NCBI GenBank assembly: GCA_964363695.1
Contig: CAYIJI010000028.1
Coordinates: forward strand, 1-15,114
DNA from: JAMCZZ01 sp964363695
GTDB taxonomy: Bacteria; Patescibacteriota; UBA1384; XYA2-FULL-43-10; 1-14-0-10-43-13
Reading direction: 5' to 3'
Length of the DNA: 15,114 bases
A program made the translations under genes and the position numbers. Numbering within the stretch: position 1 is the stretch's first letter; each line of letters opens with the position of its first letter. This document shows, one piece after another, positions 13,524-15,114 of this stretch. A model generated the notes under the pieces. The model saw only the letters and a program-made list of their open reading frames with translations. It did no database searches and had not been told where the DNA came from.

Positions 13524-14126
13524 ATGAGGCTGGATAGAGATTTTTTTAATAGAGAAACCATAACTGTAGCCAAAGAACTGCTTGGTAAATTTTTAGTAAC
13601 AGATTTGGAAGAGGGGAGAGTAGTTGGAAAAATTATTGAGACGGAAGCCTATATGGGAATTGATGATTTGGCTTGCCACGCCTCAAAAGGAGAAACCCCA
13701 AGAACTAAAGTTCTATTTCAAGAAGTGGGCCATCTCTACGTTTACTTAAACTACGGAATATTTTGGCTTACTAATGTGGTTGCACACACCCCGGCTGGTG
13801 TCGGAGGCATTTTATTGCGAGCTGCAGAGATAATTGAAGGACAAAATGTTGCAATCGAGAGAATAAAGAAAAATAAATTTGTCAAAGTTAATGATAAAAT
13901 TGCCACTGGGCCAGGCAAACTTTCCGTTGCTTTCGGAATTAACGGGGATTTCCACAGCTTAGATTTCACTAAATCAGATAAAATCCATATAGAGGACAGA
14001 GGCAAAAGCGTTTTTGAAAGAAATATTATTGCAGCAAAACGCGTTGGCGTTGATTACGCTAAGCATTGCAAAGACTATCCTTGGCGGTTCTATATTAAAA
14101 ATAATGAATTTATCAGCAAAAAATGA
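13524..14126 (+). CDS. aag: 3-methyladenine DNA glycosylase (AAG/MPG family)
   Basis: This enzyme removes alkylated bases such as 3-methyladenine and hypoxanthine from DNA, starting base excision repair. The 200 residues fit the bacterial AAG family. Visible motifs are DFFNRETITVAKELLGK at the N terminus; ETEAYMG with catalytic Glu41 and Tyr43; His52 in DLACHASKGETPRT; the base-stacking segment LYVYLNYGIFWLTNVV (about 71-86); GGILLRAAEIIEG; GPGKLSVAFGI (the family's GPGKL loop); and the C-terminal RVGVDYAK...PWRFY. No Shine-Dalgarno precedes the ATG, but homology starts within three residues of it and no alternative start is available. The gene follows lexA after a repeat-rich spacer, and its TGA overlaps the next ATG. 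Its position beside lexA suggests a DNA-repair neighbourhood, but no copy of the lexA operator motif lies directly upstream. Confidence 0.94.
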   Translation: MRLDRDFFNRETITVAKELLGKFLVTDLEEGRVVGKIIETEAYMGIDDLACHASKGETPRTKVLFQEVGHLYVYLNYGIFWLTNVVAHTPAGVGGILLRAAEIIEGQNVAIERIKKNKFVKVNDKIATGPGKLSVAFGINGDFHSLDFTKSDKIHIEDRGKSVFERNIIAAKRVGVDYAKHCKDYPWRFYIKNNEFISKK

Positions 14127-15031
14127 GCAAAGTATCTTTTATAAAATCAGATGACCGTATGTACAACATTGAGAGATGTCTGTCGTTGATTAAAAGCGAA
14201 ATAATCTCCGGATTAAAAAACGCCAGCAGTGTTGTCGTGAAGCCGAGTTGTCTGACTGATAACATTCGCGGAGCGGCAACCAGTAAAGATGCATTGGCAG
14301 CAGTTCTTAGCTTCATAAAACCCTATGTTAAGGGACAAATAACATTAGCAGAAGGAGTTAGCAAAGGAGACACGCTAACCGCTTTCACAAACTTTGATTA
14401 TCTATCCCTTCAAGAAAAGTATGATTTCTCTATAGTTGATCTTAATTTAGACGAATATGACAAAATACCATTGATCGACAATAGAGGTAAAATATGGGTC
14501 GGACAGATTGCAAAAACAATAACCCGTTCGGACTATCTAATATCAATCTCTTCCCCAAAAACCCACAGTTTCACAATGTACGGAGGAGCAATAGAAAATA
14601 TAGCAATCGGATCGCTGATTCGCTCTACCCCGACTTTTTCTAAACCAATGAACAGGCTTAGAAGTTCATTTGGATTTCCAAAAAATAATAAGGCACTAGT
14701 GTATCAAGGCGAGAGAGCCACAAACGAAAACATAAAAAGAGTATTAGAGGAAGCTCCTATTAGGTTAGCAGTTTTAGATGCTTTTGAGGCGATGGAAGGC
14801 GATGGACCGATAAACGGCAATATGGTGCCAGCCCACTTTGCGGTTGCTTCATCTGACGCAATCGCAGCAGACTCTCTTGCTTGCAAGCTAATGGGCATCG
14901 ATCCAAAAAATATCGGATATTTAACTTTTACTAATACTGGTTCTACTGAAAATTTTGTGGTTGGAGATGACTGGGAGAAGAATATTATGAAATTTAAACT
15001 ACCCTCAAATTTTAATAACACGCAGGAATGA
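14123..15031 (+). CDS. DUF362 domain protein
   Basis: This 302-residue protein matches the DUF362 family. Recognisable parts are SSVVVKPSCLTDN near residue 35-50, the central DYLISISSPKTHSFTMYGGAIENIAIGSL (about 138-166), and LAVLDAFEAMEGDGPINGNMV followed by HFAVASSDAIAADSLACKLMGIDPKNIGYL (about 212-273). The central segment is the family hallmark. Some DUF362 proteins carry added ferredoxin-type [4Fe-4S] domains; this one has no such cysteine cluster. The biochemical role of the family is poorly defined, so none is given here. The ATG overlaps the stop of the DNA glycosylase gene (ATGA) and there is no separate ribosome binding site, so translation is probably coupled. A link to DNA repair is suggested only by this arrangement. 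It ends 28 bases before a repeat element. Confidence 0.85.
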   Translation: MSKVSFIKSDDRMYNIERCLSLIKSEIISGLKNASSVVVKPSCLTDNIRGAATSKDALAAVLSFIKPYVKGQITLAEGVSKGDTLTAFTNFDYLSLQEKYDFSIVDLNLDEYDKIPLIDNRGKIWVGQIAKTITRSDYLISISSPKTHSFTMYGGAIENIAIGSLIRSTPTFSKPMNRLRSSFGFPKNNKALVYQGERATNENIKRVLEEAPIRLAVLDAFEAMEGDGPINGNMVPAHFAVASSDAIAADSLACKLMGIDPKNIGYLTFTNTGSTENFVVGDDWEKNIMKFKLPSNFNNTQE

Positions 15032-15058
15032 AAGTTATTTTATAGTACATAGAAACTG

Positions 15059-15114
15059 CTCACTGTCATTCCCGTCATTCGACTCTGAGGCCTGAGCCTC
15101 ATCGCTCAGACTCG
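15059..15114. repeat. REP-like element, cut by window end
   Basis: CTCACTGTCATTCC (15059-15072) is identical to the inverted end of the element at 3588-3710 (3692-3705). TTCGACTCTGAGG (15078-15090) and GCTCAGACTCG (15104-15114) match, inverted, parts of the element at 13271-13472. This copy thus combines pieces of both other elements and shows they belong to one family. It continues past the window. Confidence 0.6.

Overview
The window is an AT-rich bacterial chromosome segment. It is packed with housekeeping genes on the plus strand, plus two genes on the minus strand. Short ATGA overlaps (10659-10662, 14123-14126), an overlap of 14 bases at 1637-1650, compact versions of several proteins and the mix of genes suggest a member of the Candidate Phyla Radiation (Patescibacteria). 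That is an inference; no rRNA or tRNA gene is present to test it. TGA ends several genes and overlaps the next start codon, so the standard bacterial code applies and not the TGA=Gly code of some CPR lineages.

Layout. 1-2461: the end of a cell-surface polysaccharide operon, with two GT4 glycosyltransferases (the first cut by the window edge) and a WecG/TagA/CpsF glycosyltransferase that has a hydrophobic insert. A bidirectional terminator closes it. 2658-3569 (minus): a CdaR-like sugar-diacid sensor with the sensory and GGDEF-like domains but no DNA-binding helix-turn-helix. A REP-doublet lies in its leader. 4005-5321: nusA with two promoters and a structured leader. 5344-7930: clpC, an AAA+ unfoldase with a ClpP-docking IGF loop. 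8180-8611 (minus): a free-standing Clp N-domain protein facing clpC. 8751-11963: hisS, a SpoU-type RNA methyltransferase and an RlmD/TrmA-type RNA methyltransferase, probably one operon for translation and RNA modification.

11964-12582 is 619 bases without a conventional gene and is the most unusual part. It holds a perfect 42-bp palindrome, then three hairpins of the same architecture. Each hairpin is followed by a GAAAGGAGA Shine-Dalgarno-like motif, and two of these precede tiny ORFs. After them come a DnaA-box match and a lexA promoter with a 15+15-bp inverted repeat placed as an operator.

12583-15031: lexA; a 330-bp repeat-rich spacer; a 3-methyladenine DNA glycosylase (DNA repair, next to the SOS regulator); and a translationally coupled DUF362 protein. 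A repeat family beginning TGTCATTCC/TGTCATTTCG occurs at four places (3588-3710, 8016-8040, 13271-13472, 15059-15114), always between genes and mostly as inverted pairs. Several promoters share an extended -10 element (TGnTATAAT-like).
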